Shown: positions 52,392 to 63,299 of the stretch, piece by piece
Position numbering within the stretch: the stretch's first letter is position 1
Layout of the letters: each line of letters starts with the position of its first letter
Source of the DNA: Tetrahymena elliotti 4EA
Taxonomy: Eukaryota; Ciliophora; Oligohymenophorea; Hymenostomatida; Tetrahymenidae
Reading direction: 5' to 3'
DNA length: 64,000 nucleotides
NCBI GenBank assembly: GCA_000231825.2
Contig: JH720351.1
Span: 186,001 to 250,000, forward strand
Program-made: the position numbers and the translations under genes
Notes under the pieces: model-generated
What the model saw: only the letters and a program-made list of their open reading frames with translations
The model's database searches: none
What the model was told of the DNA's origin: nothing

Positions 52392-55300
52392 TCACCAAAT
52401 TTTTGCTCTTTAAACTTCACTTTACTATTAAATGTGTTTAGCTGTTAGCTCATACATTTTTTCTTTGAAATTTTCCCAATTTCTATTTTTTGATGATTCT
52501 GTTTTTTTATCTATATCATCAAATTCTTAAGTAGTTTCTAAGCATTAAAGAAGCCATTCCTAATTTTAAAATTAAATTATTATTGTACTTAAAACTAATT
52601 AAATAAAACCTTGATAAATTATGGTAAATACTATAATTAATTTTTTTCAAGTACATACAGCTCGACTTCGTTTGTGTCAGCTATCTTTATTTTTAATTTA
52701 AATAATTAAGTTAATCTTTTATAAAAATGATCAAAAATAAAATAGATAGATACCACAGCTTTCTGTGCTAATCCTTAAGGATTATTATTTTAATTCTTAC
52801 CAGTTAATACTCTACCTCCAAAATAATCTCCTTATGATAAACTACCATACTCTACAAATTTTTTATAATAGACTATTTCCTTGTCTGGTTTTCCATACTT
52901 TTAATAATCAAACACTTTTTCAGTATTTGCTAGTTTTGAGTCTCTAAGAAGTCTTTCAACATTCTCTATATCATCATCATCTGAGTCAAAGCTACTAGAG
53001 TCATAATCTTTTAGTATAGGCTATTCTTCAATTTCTTGGATGTGATTTTTGAGTTTTTCCTTTTCTCTCTTTTCTTCTTCGTTCTCCTTATCTATAAATA
53101 TATTTTAATTAAATTAGAATTTAATTCCTCATGGAAATTCAGTTTTTTTGGTTTTTTGTCTTTCAATTTTAATCACTTTTTGCTTAAAATACCCTCCAAA
53201 TAAAACTAAATTAACTATTAAAGAAAATATTTGTATTTTAAATTAAAGTAATTTTGTACATTTCATGATTGAGAAGATCATATTTTATGGCTTTGTTTGC
53301 TATTTTATCTTCCTTGATGTTTTTTCAATACGAAGAACCTTCAACCTGCCTTGAGAGACTATGTAAAAGAATTTGAGTGGCTTTCCTTATTCAACAATCA
53401 AATCATTAACACCATATTTTTTTGTTTTCAATAGATTAGCTAAAGGAATAAGAGCAAATGGCTGAAACATCTATTTGATTTGATTGATAATTAATGATAA
53501 TGATAAAATTATAAATGCAAAATAAATACATCAAAAAGGTGAATAGTACTTAGCAGTTTAATTTTGTTATCTAACTCTGCTTACATTAAATTCATAAGGA
53601 CAAGTTAAAAATCACTTTTAGAGATACTCATCAAGTAGCTATCTTCTATCATTTAAATAGTTGCCGCACGCTTTGTCCTTTCTAAGACTTCTTTTTTCTA
53701 TTTTTTCATTTAATTATCTTCATCAAGTTCATTAAATTGATTTTTTTCTTCTTCTTCAATCTCGATTTCATTTTTTTTCTAGGTTCTGTCATATTCAAAC
53801 TCAAGCCAGCTTCTTGTTTTTTTAATTCCTTTTCTTAAATAATTCCTTTCAAGCTTAGTTATTCCATCATATCTTATTAATTTCTTTCTAATATCTCTTA
53901 AATTTTTCTCTTTGAAATTAACTTCTGCATCTGTTTGTTTTTGCTTTTTTGTGGATGTTTTCATCATGGCCAATTCACCAAATTATTACTTTTTATTTAT
54001 TATTTTAAATATTTAAAAAGAAAATTAATCAAATAAGCTACCCCATCATATAAGGTAGCAACTACTCTTTGTATTTCTATCCCTGAATCACTCATAGATT
54101 TTACTTAAACGTTACAGCTACCAAAAATGATGATATACATTTAATCACCAAAATCACCTTAATTAAAAACTATTTCTCCTTTTTCTTTTTTAATTAGTTT
54201 CCCTAATTTAAGCAGTTACTTTCTTGTTTATGGATTAAAATTTGAGAAAAACTTTAACTTAGTTAAAACTGAATCTACAAAACTATAATCTACTTAATTT
54301 TAAGGCTAACTAAACTAATTAATTACCAAATTTAATTCCTAAACTGTCAACCTTTCATCATTTGCTAAAAATAAAAAAAGAATTTATTTAAATCTATGTT
54401 AATCAAGGCTCTTAAAAAAATAAATTAAAATGAAACTAAATTGAATTAAGTTAAAAAAAAACGAAATTAATTAGAAAATGTTTTATTTACTCTTTAAGAA
54501 TTCATCTATTAATTTTTAGTTTTCGTATTTTTGAATTTCTTCTAGCCTATGAGAGAAAACTGAATTCATCCTATTAATTGAATTATATATTTTTTAGATA
54601 TCTTCAGCTTAATCAGCAATAGCCTTTATTGATATTGGGTTATTATTTTAGGCATAATTATCATCAAAATCTTAAATTTCATCATGTTACTTGTAATAAC
54701 TCCATATTTTATCAACATAATTTTTAACTAATGGAAATTTCAATTCAATATAATCACTAACTGGAGATTTGTCAATGTACTTTGATGCTCCAGCAAATAA
54801 ATCTTCTGGTTTGGCTTCATCATCAAGAATTATATCTGTTTTTGCATCACTGAAATCACTAAAATTCAACAAAGCTAATTGCCTGTTTTTTTCTCTGATT
54901 TGTGCTTTTTCTTATTAATCCTTCTTAATAATATCATAATACTCTTTAAATAAATCAACTTCATTCTCAACTTTTTTTTTTTAAATATTTTTTTTCTAAT
55001 TCTAATTCTGTTAAGCCTTTTGAGTAGCAAAATTTTCTATATATTCAGCTTGCTCACAATATTTAAGTTTGCTATTTTTTACTTTTTTCTAAAATTTAGG
55101 ATCTACTTCTTTTTTTGAGAAATGCACTTACATTAAAGGAACACTGGGATTTTTATCATACAAAAATATTTTTCTTGCTTTTAAATTCAAGTGACTAGAT
55201 ACTGCTTTATTGTTTGAATCAAATTTGTAATCAGGAATCGATTCTAAAATTTACTGACCTTCAGTTTTTTATTCTTCTACTTTTTAATCCATTTTAGTTT

Positions 55301-56669
55301 TTTACACTTGTGACTATTATTACTTTTGTTTAACAATTCCTTATGATTTCTGCTTTACAAAATTAAACTCAGCTGTTAATTATATTTTTTTATTTTATTA
55401 AGAAGCTGAATTGGACTACTATTAACTTTATTTATTTGATGTGGTAGGTGGCCATAGCTGAAATTTTGCTAAGATAGATTAAATAGATTTTTCTTACTTT
55501 TAATTAACAGTTGTTTTCTATTTTTATTATGAACTAAACAAATTTCTATCTGTATTGCACGTATTTTTTTAAGTTGATATGTTAGAACTTCTAGGTGTTT
55601 ATTCAGTGGTACAAGCATTCGTAGTTGTTAGAATGTAATAATTTTTCATAAATTTTGAAGATTAAATTTTATTTAAATCAAGATTCATTAAAAAAGTAGG
55701 TGATAGTGATATACGTTAATCTATACATCTATCTTTACCAAATTGCTATGTATCTTAACTATTTTAATTTGTAGAACTATTTTCTGCTTGGTTTTATAAC
55801 TAACTCTTTTAAAAATTTATTATAAATTTATTTTTCTTCATTTATTTCGAATCAACTATTAGGGGAATATCCTCTGGGCGTTTTTATCCTTGCACATCAA
55901 GAATGTAGTTATTTTGATGAACCACTTCTTGTTAAGATTAATTATTAATTTTTGCAGGTTCAGTAAAATTTAAAGTAGTAGATTTCGATAATTCCTTTCT
56001 TTAATTCTTTATACTTGCAGTTGGAGATCCTAAACAAATTGGTTTACTAAAAAATTTACTAGAGCTTATATTTAGCTGTTTACTTTCACTGGAATTAAGT
56101 CTTTGCATCACAGCATATTTCTCTTTTCTAAAAGCTGAAAAAGCTTCGAAAGGACAAGACTCTTTCTTTTTTTCATTAATTTTTTATTACTTTTACAGCT
56201 ATATTATTGAATATTATTTGGAATAATCCTATTCTATATCCTAATCCTTGTAATTATTTTCTAATTATGTAATATTTTCTTTGTATATCAACAATGGTGA
56301 GCGCCTAGACTTTTAGCTAGATACAGCAGACATAGCCTTTTTAGGTTTTATGATGCAAGACATTTAATTTAATGCAATCGATGACTACCTAGATGAAGGT
56401 CTTGTTAAGTTCAGAGTTGAATTAGTTAATACCTCATCTTATAAATCTAAAAGTCCCAATCTTTAACATTATTCATTTACCTAAAATGCACTACAAGGAC
56501 GAGTGCAATCTGTTTATTGAGGAGATGTATGCAATATTCTTGATTTTGTACTATTCATTTTAACCAAAGTAGGAGTAGATTTTTTAAACACAGGAGACAT
56601 AAAATCATTTGATTTAAATGAAATACCAGATTAGCTTGAAGCTGGTCTAGGAGAAAATATGCTTGCCAT
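52392..56669 (-). CDS. cyclic-nucleotide-binding-domain protein with two CNB folds
   Basis: Exons (minus): 56669..54491, 54364..54042, 53988..53530, 53470..53260, 53091..52754, 52684..52610, 52559..52392; 3753 nt, 1250 aa. The start at 56669 (MASIFSPRPASS) has an in-frame TGA just upstream. The first ~480 residues are Ser/Gln/Asn-rich and disordered; a Lys/Glu-rich helical part follows. CNB1 spans the exon 2/3 boundary: GEIVFNQGDFGDQMYII, then LYDGQQFGELAMMK with the ribose-contacting Glu (FGELA, 837-841). The phosphate-contacting Arg (KRAATIQMIED, Arg941) comes about 100 residues later, because a charged ~90-aa insert splits the phosphate-binding cassette. CNB2 (LIVEQGKPLKFFYIVSQGRL ... LSQGDYFGGRVLTG ... 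VELYVLEK) is also split by an acidic insert and has FGGR instead of FGE, so it probably does not bind nucleotide. No kinase, channel or PKA-R docking motif is visible. It resembles CNBD-type ciliary proteins rather than PKA-R. Confidence 0.9.
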
Positions 56670-57322
56670 AAAATTAAATTTTAGGACAATGGTTGATTAT
56701 CACAATATGTTTATTTGTAGTAAATTATCTAAATTATCTCTAAAACTTATTGAAAGTAGAAAATATACAACTTTAGTTAAAATTAGTATTTATTTATCAG
56801 TTTAATTGAAATTTTTATTTTAATAGCAATTAATGATGTTAAAAAGAATACTAATTCTTTAACTTTCTTAACATAAATTACAGTTCTCTGTGTCTTATTT
56901 CTTTCTCTCTTTCAATATCTCTATGTTTCTCTCATCATAATTTAGCAATTTTTTTGTAAATATTTATATCAAATTAATAGTAACCATAATATTATTATGG
57001 TCTTGTATATATACACAAATAATTGTTTAGACTTATAATTAAGATAAATTTTAGAAATTAATTATTTAAAATAAAATTCTGAAGTATCAAAATAAAATAA
57101 ATTTATCAATTTTAAGTTAAATTTTATTTAAAAGTTTAAAAATGAAAAAAATAAATAAATATTTTAGTAGAACGAATTTTTAATATTAAAAACATTATTT
57201 ATTACAAATACAAACATTAACTTTGATTGAACTTATTATTTTATCACCTTTAAGGTTGCTTAAAATAGCTATAAATACAATTTAAGATTATTTTTTGAAA
57301 CAGGTTATTATAATTTAAGATA
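56670..57322. other. intergenic spacer
   Basis: 650 bp between tandem minus-strand genes. It should contain the promoter of the CNB-domain gene and the 3' UTR of the small membrane-protein gene. Pyrimidine-rich text around 56890-56935 is the only compositional change. Confidence 0.55.
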
Positions 57323-57766
57323 TCATTTTTTAGTTGTATCTTCTTAAAGCACCTTTACTTTCTTTTCATTTTACTCCTTTTCTAATTTTTTTATTTATTC
57401 TTCCTGTAAATATTGAGATCCTTTTTATGCCTAATTTCAAAAAAATGGTTAATTAACAATCAATAAACTATTAAATCTACTCTTATCGCATTTTAAATTT
57501 TATTCAAATATAAATCAGTAACACCTATTTTTTATACTATGAAAAAAGGATATTAAAAAAGTAATTTAACTCAAAAAATATTTATTTTTACAAACTTCTG
57601 TTTAATCAGTATCTTCTTCAGGATCAGGGGGATTAAGTTTATTATTGTAATAATTACAAAACATTCCTATTGATACTATTCCTATCCCTGCTAACATGTA
57701 ATCTTAGACTAGTGCTGATTTTTTTCTCAGATATTTACGTTCGTTCTTTTAAAAAAAGCTTTTCAT
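57323..57766 (-). CDS. small single-span membrane protein, 92 aa
   Basis: Exons (minus) 57766..57596 and 57430..57323; 279 nt, 92 aa, with a phase-0 intron. The protein starts MKSFFQKNERKYLRKKSA, a basic stretch without acidic surplus. One hydrophobic segment follows (YMLAGIGIVSIGMFCNYY, about residues 23-40), then an acidic linker (PPDPEEDTD) and a Lys/Glu/Gln-rich helix (QEEQIKKLEKEQNEKKVK). Basic N-terminus, one span and charged helix is the layout of many small mitochondrial inner-membrane assembly factors. The next gene in the same direction is SURF1, but neighbourhood means little in ciliates. I do not recognise the family. The donor (GAA|GTTTGT) is weak, but without the intron the protein would run into hydrophobic text from AT-rich DNA. 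Confidence 0.7.
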
Positions 57767-58500
57767 TTCTTATCAAAAATAAGATTTAACTAAAAAAAAT
57801 CAAAAATAAATTTATGAATCTAACTAAATAAATATTTTTACCAAATATTCTAGAAAAAAATAATATCTACTGTTAATATCATTCAAAAATAATAGAAACT
57901 GATTAACTATTAAAAATATAATGAAAATTATTCACTAAACATAAATGAATGCATAAATTTTAAAATAAAGCTAAATCTTAGATATTAATTTTGCTATAGA
58001 TAGTTAATAAATATTTCAGATTTTACATTTTTACAAATTGTTTAACAGATTTGATTTAATAAATTGAAATGACTATTAGTAATTTAAAAAAAAAACATAA
58101 TATTTCGGTTTTCTACAAATTTTTTTTATCAAGAAGCTAATAAACTATTTTAAATATTTTAAAAATAAAATATAGGTTCTATTTTCTTTTAAACCATCAA
58201 TTTTTAAAAAAATTAAAACTAGCATATTATCAAAAGATTGTTTAAATTTTTAAAATAAATAATTTAAGTTGGAAATGAATTAATTAGAGTATGTACAGTA
58301 GTTAATAATCAGGATAAAAGGCTTTTTAGTGTTATTTAAAAGAGATTAAATAAAATATTAATGTAAATGAATTATTAATTAATATTAAAGCATTAACTTT
58401 GATATTATTAGAATATAAATGTAGACATAATCAATTAAAAAAGTATTATATAAATCTAATTATTAAGAACTATTGCTTGAGAACTTTATTGCTAATTTTT
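57767..58500. other. intergenic spacer
   Basis: 730 bp between two minus-strand genes, AT-rich with no coding-like frame. The promoter of the small membrane-protein gene should lie at its left end. Confidence 0.55.
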
Positions 58501-59391
58501 TCACACTCTTAGAGCTCTTATGATAGTTATAAGACCAAAGGTTGTACAGCAACCCCAGAAAGTACAATAACTTAAGTGTTTATCAGGTGTTAAATACGGT
58601 TTAGAAAATGTTTAAGGTGAAGAGCACACAGGATATAGATCATCATCAGAATCACTTATGCTAAGCTAATTGTACTATTTTCTACTTATAAATTTTTCTA
58701 AATATGCATTAGTGTCTAAGTTGCTGCAGTTGAATTCTTATTTAAGGAATTCAAGGTCAATAAATGAATTGAACCTCGATTATTCTGGAATTATTTTATT
58801 ATCTTAATTTTAAATACTCTGCTACTAAGAGTTTTGCTATTAATTGGTAGTAGCTGCAGCAGACTGATTCATTTATTCCATTTTTTTTATTTATTAAATT
58901 TACTATTAATTAACTAAATCAATTTTTTCAGGGCGTTTAATCAATCCAGATAACTCTATTTCTTCATCCTTATATGTCTTATTATCAAACTTCTGTTTCA
59001 TGTTACTTGGTATCCAGCCTAAATTGACTACTAATGCATTGTTAGAATTTTATGTAGAATCTATAAAGGGAGCTACTATCAAATAGCCTGGTCTGCCATC
59101 TTAATGTCTATGAATAAAAAATCTCTATCCTTTAAGTAGACCTTTAAGTCTTATTAATCTAAATTCAAAGTCTTCAATATTGAGTTTATTATTTTTTGCG
59201 AGTTATTCCTACCATGGTAAATTATTAAATGTATATTGGTCAGGCTCTTCTTTTTAAAATTATTCATCAAGGACTTTCCATTTATTAACAGAGTAATGAT
59301 ATCTATTATACTACCACCTACAAGCAGACATAGTCATCAATGTCATACCTGATAGTGTTACAACAAATAACTTTTTTCTTATTGAAGCCAT
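58501..59391 (-). CDS. SURF1: SURF1/Shy1-like cytochrome c oxidase assembly factor
   Basis: Single-exon frame of 297 codons. By family it is a mitochondrial inner-membrane protein that helps insert heme a and assemble COX1. Two membrane segments at the ends fit the SURF1 topology: VVTLSGMTLMTMSA near the N-terminus and CTFWGCCTTFGLITII at the C-terminus. Between them are the family blocks: CRWQYNRYHYSVNKWKVLDE after TM1, FEFRLIRLKGLLKGQRFFIH, GRPGYLIVAPF, ALVVNLGWIPSNM, LSGLIKRPEKI, and HLSYCTFW leading into TM2. The usual NRGW is NLGW here, losing a commonly conserved Arg. A Gln/Asn-rich insert (about residues 168-200) and an acidic SDSDDD loop lie before TM2. Total length is normal (296 aa). 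No introns, unlike most neighbours. Confidence 0.92.
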
Positions 59392-59850
59392 ATTTTAATT
59401 AAACTAAAAGAGAATGTTTGGATAATAAATAATTTCGTTAATTTTATAAATATTATTAATTGATAATTAATTAATAAATAAAAAAATTATGCAAAAAGTA
59501 TTTGAATTTAATTAGCACTATTTTTGATGAAGCAGAAAGAAAGATTTAGTTGAAATTTATTTACTTATTATAAATCATACTTTCTATTAAATATCTTTTA
59601 ATCATTTATTTGATGAACAAACAAGCAAAATAAACAAAAAATTATTTTGAAATATTTTATCGCTTTTCATTTTATAAAAAAAGACAATTATTTATATACT
59701 GTATTATGAAAATAAAATAAATTTCTTTTAGACAAATAAGATATAAGTTGAAATTAAATATTTTATGTAAGTAAGTTAAGATATCATTTACCATGTCATA
59801 TTTGTTAAGATTATATATAAAAACATAAAATAAATTTTATTTTTTAACTC
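59392..59850. other. short intergenic spacer
   Basis: About 460 bp between two minus-strand genes. It must carry the SURF1 promoter and the DAD1 3' UTR. Nothing specific is visible. Confidence 0.6.
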
Positions 59851-60361
59851 TCAGCCTAAAAAGTTAATGCAAGCTAAGAACATTATATACATAGACAAAA
59901 AGTACTCCCAGAAACTTCTATCACTTGATTAATTCATATATCTTGTTTTCTCGCTGATTTATTATCTCAAGCAAACTATTATTAATTTAATTTTCATGTT
60001 AAAAAGATAATTAATTATATTTGTAAAATAAAATATTTTCAATAGTATAGTGTTTACCTGTCAAAGTGGCTGAGCCTAAAGGAGTGAAAATACCAATAAT
60101 CAATGAATTTTATGGGAAATTTCCTACAATAAAATAGTATAAAAACTAAATGCAGATAATCATAAGGCAATAAACAACAAAGGCATCCATTAATTTAATT
60201 TTTTTAGGAGTATTATTTCTGTATCCAGTCCAAAAAGTTCTGAAAATTTCCTTTAAGCTTGATAAATTAATTTGCTTCATTTCCAATTGTTCATCTTCCT
60301 AATCAGAATCGCTGTTATTATCATTTTACTATCTCTTCTTAGTTGAAACCTTCTTACTCAT
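59851..60361 (-). CDS. DAD1: DAD1/Ost2 subunit of oligosaccharyltransferase
   Basis: Exons (minus) 60361..60058 and 59975..59851; 429 nt, 142 aa, phase-1 intron. DAD1 is a small essential ER membrane subunit of the complex that transfers Glc3Man9GlcNAc2 to Asn in nascent proteins. The core matches closely: MDAFVVYCLMIICIQFLYYF, then VGNFPQNSLIIGIFTPLGSA, LTVCLRQQ after the splice, and the C-terminal RSFWEYFLSMYIMFLACINF ending in LG at the terminus, as in other DAD1 proteins. Three membrane segments fall in the expected places. An N-terminal extension of about 25 residues, rich in Lys, Asp, Asn and Ser (STKKRQQNDNNSDSDQED), precedes the usual start of the family, which is normally 113-120 aa long. 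Confidence 0.93.
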
Positions 60362-61003
60362 ATTAGTTAGTATCAAAATATCTATCTATCTATTTATTTT
60401 TAATTGATTTATTTAGGATTTAATTATTTGTCAAATCAAATTGATAAAAGGAAGAAGATATTATTTCCAGTTTTCTCAAAAAGACTGGTAAGAATAAGAT
60501 TGTAATTTACTAGCTTGTTTGTTTGTTAGATAATATAAATATTACTCTTTTTGTATAAATACGCGTGTTATAAATTATTTCATATATCAAAAAGTAAAAA
60601 AGAAATTCTACTTTAAAACTTATTTTAAAAATGAAATGAAAAATAATTTGAAATTATTTATTATTTTCTATTAAAACTAACAATTAAAATTATCTTAAAT
60701 TATCCATAAAAAAATTTTATTTGCATAACCAAAAAAACTCATTAAAAATTATAAAATCAAAAAAACCAATTTAATAAAAAGAAATATTTTAAAAGAATTT
60801 AAAGCTCAAATTTAAATAATTTCTCATCATATTATGTTAAACCATCGATTTTTTTTTTATGCATATTTAAATAGTTGCTTCCTTCTATATCAAACAAACT
60901 CTAAGATAGATAGATTGATTCTTTGTTATAGTTTTTCTCATAAATTGAAAGAATTGATAGATTGATTGCTTTTAATTACTTGATTTTAATCAATCTTACT
61001 ACC

Positions 61004-61024
61004 AACTAACTAACTAACTAACTT
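61004..61024. repeat. (AACT)n microsatellite
   Basis: Five tandem AACT units in an intergenic spacer. Simple-sequence DNA with no gene attached. Confidence 0.85.
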
Positions 61025-61300
61025 ACTTGTTTGTGTCTCGTAATTTCTAATTTATATTTTATTTTTTATTTTAACACTGTGAAATATAAATATTCGATAT
61101 ATTTATGAATTATGTTTATTTATTATACCACATTATAAATGCAGGAAGCAGCCAACAAGAAATCGAAGGAAAAGATAAAAAAAATCAAAAAGAGTGATTA
61201 TGATTGTTTGGTATTGATTGATTATTATTAAATTTAGTGTATGTGGCATTCAAGCAGATTAGAAATCACTGCAGATTCATTTCACATCAAGAGATGAGAA

Positions 61301-61314
61301 GGATGGATGGATGG
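61301..61314. repeat. (GGAT)n microsatellite
   Basis: Three and a half GGAT units followed by an imperfect fourth. Unusual mainly because it is G-rich in a strongly AT-rich spacer. Confidence 0.8.
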
Positions 61315-62054
61315 AAGGATGCTTATATATATATTTTTATAGTTTTTTTATTTTTAAAAAAAAATGTTAAAAATATTTTTTTATTATTTTATAAAAATGT
61401 GAACAAAGAGTAGGCTCTACACTAAGTGGTAGGTAAATTTACTACTGACACGAATATTAAGACTGTATCTAAATAATTTTATTTTTTAAGGATAGTATAA
61501 AAAGATTATAGCAAGAAGAATGATGATATTATATTAATAATTGAATATATTTTTAATAAAAAAACTGAAACAAACTAGATAGAAGCTAGCTCTCAAAGGC
61601 AAAGATAAGGAAAAGATATGATTTATTGAAAGAGTTCACATTCACTCTATCCATCTAACTCAATTTCATCCTTTATGCAAAAGCAAGATTTCCAGACTCA
61701 TCTGGATCTAAAATGCTTATCTCATAAATTCTGTTGCTTATTAATAGTTGTTATTTCTGGAAGGTAGCAGGTTTTGAATCTATTTATTGATTTATTTATT
61801 TTCTGATGTAAATACTTCTAAACATTATTTTAAATTGTTCCTATCTTTCTAAAGTATTTCATAACAAAATCTTCATGAAGGAGTATTGCTTTTTAATATA
61901 TTCAAATTGTGTGCTGATAACTTAATTTTGAGATTATATGTTTATTTAAATTACATCTATTCTTAAAGGCTATAATGAATTTGTATGATTTAAAAATTTT
62001 CTTATTTATATAATTATTTAGAGAAAGTAGATGATATTTTCTTATTATTCTTTT

Positions 62055-63299
62055 TCAAGATTGTTATAATTGTTAGCTGAGTTACTTTCTAGCTTCTTCA
62101 GCTTCGAATTAAGATTGCATTTGGAATTATTACATTAAATTTAATGCCAATTACTAAGCATCGTTAATGATAGTTTCAAATTATCTCTTTTCATCAAGGG
62201 GACAGTCAGGTCTGTTAATAATTTCCTATTATATTAAAAATGAATTAATATTTATTTTCTAATTTAAAAATTTAAAATTAATCAATATCTTTGAATGATT
62301 AAAAAATCAAAAGTGTCGACCAATTTTCTAGAAACTAAGCATTTATAATTTTTTACATTTAATAATTGAGAGCAACCAGGGATATTTGAAGCCTGTAAAA
62401 TTTCTGATGCACGGTTAACCATTGTAGCGTGCTCGGGTTATAATTTCATTTTATTCATTTCATAAAGCATATGTTAAAGCTAAGCTATAGTAATATTCTT
62501 CTTTTATTCAGGACTCAATTAATATGATGCACCCTATTACATTTATTATTATTGAGCCTAAGAACCGCTTTATGTAGATGCAGAAGCGAAAGAACCTTAG
62601 CTAGAAGCAGAAGATCCTCCTGTAGTTTGCAACATTTATTACTATGCAAGCAATTCTTAGTATTGTTAAGCTAAAAGTAATTATTATTGTTGAATCTAAC
62701 TAGACTATTTATTTAAAATATTTTTAAAACAAATTTTCATAACAATTTAATCTGTTTATTTAGAATTCCTGTTGGTTTATTTGCTAAAAATGCTAAATTA
62801 TCATATTTATAATTAATAGAACTTACTGAACTAGGAACTTAAGGTTCACCGTGAGAAAAATAGCAAGCCTATCCATATCTGCATGCACCAATATCATTAT
62901 ATTTGCATCTAATTGATTTGTAGGATTGAATTTGAATGGGATTAGTTAAAACATTGGCTATGACAGTAGGATCCTTGATTGGCTATTTTATTTAACAAAT
63001 TAAATATTACAAATTAAGAAAAAAGCTATTATTTCATTTATTTATTCTAACTAATTTATATAATTACGTCATTAGGGTTTCTGAGCTCTTCTTAACCATG
63101 AGCAAAGTGGCATTTTGCACCAATTTAGCAATTACCAGCTTTTAATAATAAATAATAATGTAAAATTAAAAACTTTGTGTCTTTGAAATAAGAAATGGAG
63201 CTTAAAAATAAAGACAAATATTTTACATGTTTGCCAATGTCTGCAAAGATTAGTTTTATATTTTTGGGTAAAGGTTGCGTAGTTATATTATTGCATCAT
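62055..63299 (-). CDS. tandem CCCH zinc-finger protein, tristetraprolin/TIS11 type
   Basis: Exons (minus): 63299..63227, 63138..63068, 62982..62827, 62704..62357, 62225..62055; 819 nt, 272 aa, all phases consistent. Family members bind AU-rich elements in mRNA 3' UTRs and recruit deadenylases. Finger 1 follows the classic lead-in KYKTNLC and has C19-x8-C28-x5-C34-x3-H38, split by intron 1; the text after it (GQEELRNPND) matches the TTP FAHG..ELR block. Finger 2 (RCKYNDIGACRYG then QACYFSHG) is C74-x7-C82-x5-C88-x3-H92, one residue shorter in its first loop, and the inter-finger linker is 35 residues rather than the canonical 18. The C-terminal 170 residues are Gln/Ser-rich with a helical Gln-rich end (NLMQQFQMQSQFEAEEARKQ). 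Either ATG of the starting ATGATG pair could be used. Confidence 0.92.

Larger units (their letters stand above)
60362..62054. other. intergenic spacer with simple repeats
   Basis: 1.7 kb upstream of DAD1 and downstream of the CCCH protein gene. It contains ATTGATT-type runs (60900-60970), an AACT array (61004-61024), a GGAT array (61301-61314) and an AT run (61325-61340). No coding-like frame or RNA gene could be supported. Confidence 0.55.

Noticed and set aside
56352..56850. Plus-strand frame with coding-like text and one in-frame TGA, resembling a selenoprotein or broken gene
   Set aside because: The opposite strand is open in the frame of the CNB-domain protein, has a clean ATG at 56669 with an upstream stop and gives Ser/Pro-rich text typical of its N-terminus. 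The plus-strand text is its antisense shadow.
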